DNA from: Deltaproteobacteria bacterium UBA7527
GTDB taxonomy: Bacteria > Desulfobacterota > Syntrophorhabdia > Syntrophorhabdales > Syntrophorhabdaceae
Assembly: GCA_002478225.1 (NCBI GenBank)
Contig: DLMV01000080.1
Coordinates: 11,421-17,532 of the forward strand
DNA: 6,112 nucleotides
Direction: 5' to 3'
Positions 4,859 to 6,112 of this stretch are shown piece by piece. Below the pieces are notes generated by a model. The model worked only from the letters and a program-made list of their open reading frames with translations, ran no database searches and was not told where the DNA came from. Position numbers and translations under genes: made by a program. Numbering within the stretch: position 1 is the first letter of the stretch; each line of letters starts with the position of its first letter.

Positions 4859-6112
4859 TCAGAAGAAAATGAACGTTATCAGGATAAATACAGGAACGAG
4901 GATAGCGAGAGACCATATCATGTACCCAAAGAAAGAGGGCATATTGACGTCGTTCCCTTTGCATATGGCCTTTGCCATGAAGTTTGGCCCGTTCCCTATG
5001 TAGGTATTTGCCCCCCTCACTACCGCCCCAGCGCATATGGCCTTGAGATATAGCTCGGGCACCCCTACAACGAGGCCTTGCAGGATCCACCTGGTCTGGG
5101 CAACACTCTGGGCCGCAGAGAAAAAGATCATGTATGTCGGTGCATTATCGAGGAAGCTCGAGAGAATTCCCGTAGCCCGGAAGAACTGCCACGGCTCCGC
5201 GATGCCCAGCTTGCCTCCGTTCACCTGGAGGATGCTCATGGCCGGAACCATTGTGACAAAGATGCCGGCGAAAAGAATAGCTACCTCGACGATGGGGTGA
5301 TGCGTGAACGAATTCTCTTCCCGAAGCACCACAGACGTAAAATATATGGAAAGGGCAACCGCCGCCAGCATGATGATCTCCCTCAGGATCTGGGGGAGGA
5401 ACAATGAACCGACGACCATAAGGAGAAAGAGAAAGTTGATCTTGCCTTTGATCCCCACTTTTTTCTGAGGCAGCTCATCGACTGCTTCCAGGAAAGAACT
5501 TGAGCTTTTCCCTTCTCTTTTGAACATATATGAATCAAAAAAATAGAAGATCACGAGGAGGGTAAAAACAGTGAAGATCCAGAAGGGGAGGAGCTTTATT
5601 GTCCAGATAAAGGGGACACCCCGTAAGAAACCAAAAAAAAGCGGCGGTTCGCCGAGCGGCGTCACAAGGCCGCTGATATTGGAAACAAGGAAGATAAAGA
5701 ATATAAAAATGTGGGATACGCCCTTTCTCGTCCGATTTGCCCTGAGCACAGGCCTTATGAGTATCATGCTGGCGCCCGTTGTACCGACAAAGCTTGCCAG
5801 GAAGGCACCGATGAACAACAGGATCGAGTTCATCATCGGTGTTCCCCTCGCACCCGGCCTGATAACGATCCCTCCCGGGATCGTAAAGAGCGAGCCGAGA
5901 AGAATAATGAACGAAACGCATTCCTCCAGGATGTGAACGAGAAGGACCCGTTCTTCCGCTATGATCGAAAGGCGGCAGGAACCGCAACGAGAAAAGTGCA
6001 CATTCCGCACATGGGGAAAAACAGCAATGAACAGGAAAAGTACAACAAAAAAGATACAGCTCCATAAAGGAGACCGGGGTCCGCCCTGTTCACGGAAAAA
6101 ATAGACGATGAA
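4859..6112 (-). CDS. NhaD/CitMHS-like sodium:proton antiporter or carboxylate permease, 5' end missing
   Basis: The frame is open from the right edge to a TGA at 4859-4861, giving 417 visible residues; an ATG or other true start is not seen and probably lies outside. A GTG at 6010 is only an internal candidate, because the residues before it (PLWSCIFFVVLFLFIAVFP) look like the family's first membrane helix. The protein is strongly hydrophobic with many membrane helices. Ion-transporter-superfamily motifs are clear: GTTGASMILIRP (from window residue 110), SNISGLVTPLGEPPLFFG (about 144-161), SSFLDNAPTY (318-327), and GANTYIGNGPNF (367-378). By family knowledge these inner-membrane proteins are annotated as Na+/H+ antiporters or putative citrate transporters; the transported ion or acid cannot be fixed from sequence. 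The family usually reads GDPP where this has GEPP. The segment between the first helix and LEECVSFIILL seems shorter than usual, which may reflect an indel. A terminator-like hairpin with eight T lies inside the coding strand near 5633-5654. It converges on the aminotransferase gene. Confidence 0.88.
   Translation of the reverse strand, partial: FIVYFFREQGGPRSPLWSCIFFVVLFLFIAVFPHVRNVHFSRCGSCRLSIIAEERVLLVHILEECVSFIILLGSLFTIPGGIVIRPGARGTPMMNSILLFIGAFLASFVGTTGASMILIRPVLRANRTRKGVSHIFIFFIFLVSNISGLVTPLGEPPLFFGFLRGVPFIWTIKLLPFWIFTVFTLLVIFYFFDSYMFKREGKSSSSFLEAVDELPQKKVGIKGKINFLFLLMVVGSLFLPQILREIIMLAAVALSIYFTSVVLREENSFTHHPIVEVAILFAGIFVTMVPAMSILQVNGGKLGIAEPWQFFRATGILSSFLDNAPTYMIFFSAAQSVAQTRWILQGLVVGVPELYLKAICAGAVVRGANTYIGNGPNFMAKAICKGNDVNMPSFFGYMIWSLAILVPVFILITFIFF
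5633..5654 (-). other. Terminator-like hairpin plus T8 inside the antiporter gene
   Basis: Read on the coding (minus) strand, CGGCG (5654-5650), loop AAC and CGCCG (5646-5642) are followed after one C by eight T (5640-5633). This has the shape of a short intrinsic terminator in the sense direction. It encodes the conserved GEPPLFF, and so may be a by-product of codon choice; the stem is only five pairs. A second short hairpin, GGGG-TGT-CCCC (5622-5612), follows soon after. Confidence 0.3.

Noticed and set aside
5535..6065. A 176-codon minus-strand open frame overlapping the antiporter
   Set aside because: It is a different frame over the antiporter gene with no recognisable motif; the other frame carries all conserved transporter motifs.

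Overview
The window is a moderately GC-rich, gene-dense stretch of bacterial chromosome. It carries five protein genes: three complete and two cut by the window edges. The gene set suggests a Gram-negative anaerobe, perhaps of the Desulfobacterota (deltaproteobacterial) or syntroph type. It includes a GltA/NfnB-like flavoprotein, a membrane-bound HD-GYP regulator and an NhaD/CitMHS-like antiporter. This placement is inference from gene style only; nothing in the window fixes the taxon.

Layout, left to right. (1) 1-1137 (+) is the 3' part of a flavoprotein of the NADPH-dependent glutamate synthase small-subunit / NfnB family. It is closed by a clear intrinsic terminator at 1159-1190. (2) 1237-1989 (+) is a complete gpmA, the 2,3-bisphosphoglycerate-dependent phosphoglycerate mutase, with its own likely extended -10 promoter. 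(3) 1990-2182 is a non-coding stretch between convergent genes, packed with inverted repeats. (4) 2183-3505 (-) is a complete two-helix membrane HD-GYP protein, probably a c-di-GMP phosphodiesterase, whose signature reads GYD instead of GYP. (5) 3506-3707 is a divergent regulatory region with two good dyads. (6) 3708-4823 (+) is a complete class V PLP aminotransferase of the alanine/serine-glyoxylate type; two long perfect palindromes lie inside its coding sequence. (7) 4859-6112 (-) is an NhaD/CitMHS-like sodium:proton antiporter or carboxylate permease that runs off the right edge.

The genes do not form one operon. gpmA is insulated from the flavoprotein gene by a terminator, gpmA and the HD-GYP gene converge, the HD-GYP gene and the aminotransferase diverge from a shared 202-bp region, and the aminotransferase and antiporter converge with a 35-bp gap. 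They look like separate housekeeping, signalling and transport units. I see no defence system, CRISPR array, insertion sequence, tRNA or rRNA, and no clear sign of a new multi-gene system. The most notable unexplained signals are the structured intergenic element at 1990-2182, the palindromes inside the aminotransferase gene, the dyads in the divergent region, and the GYD variant.
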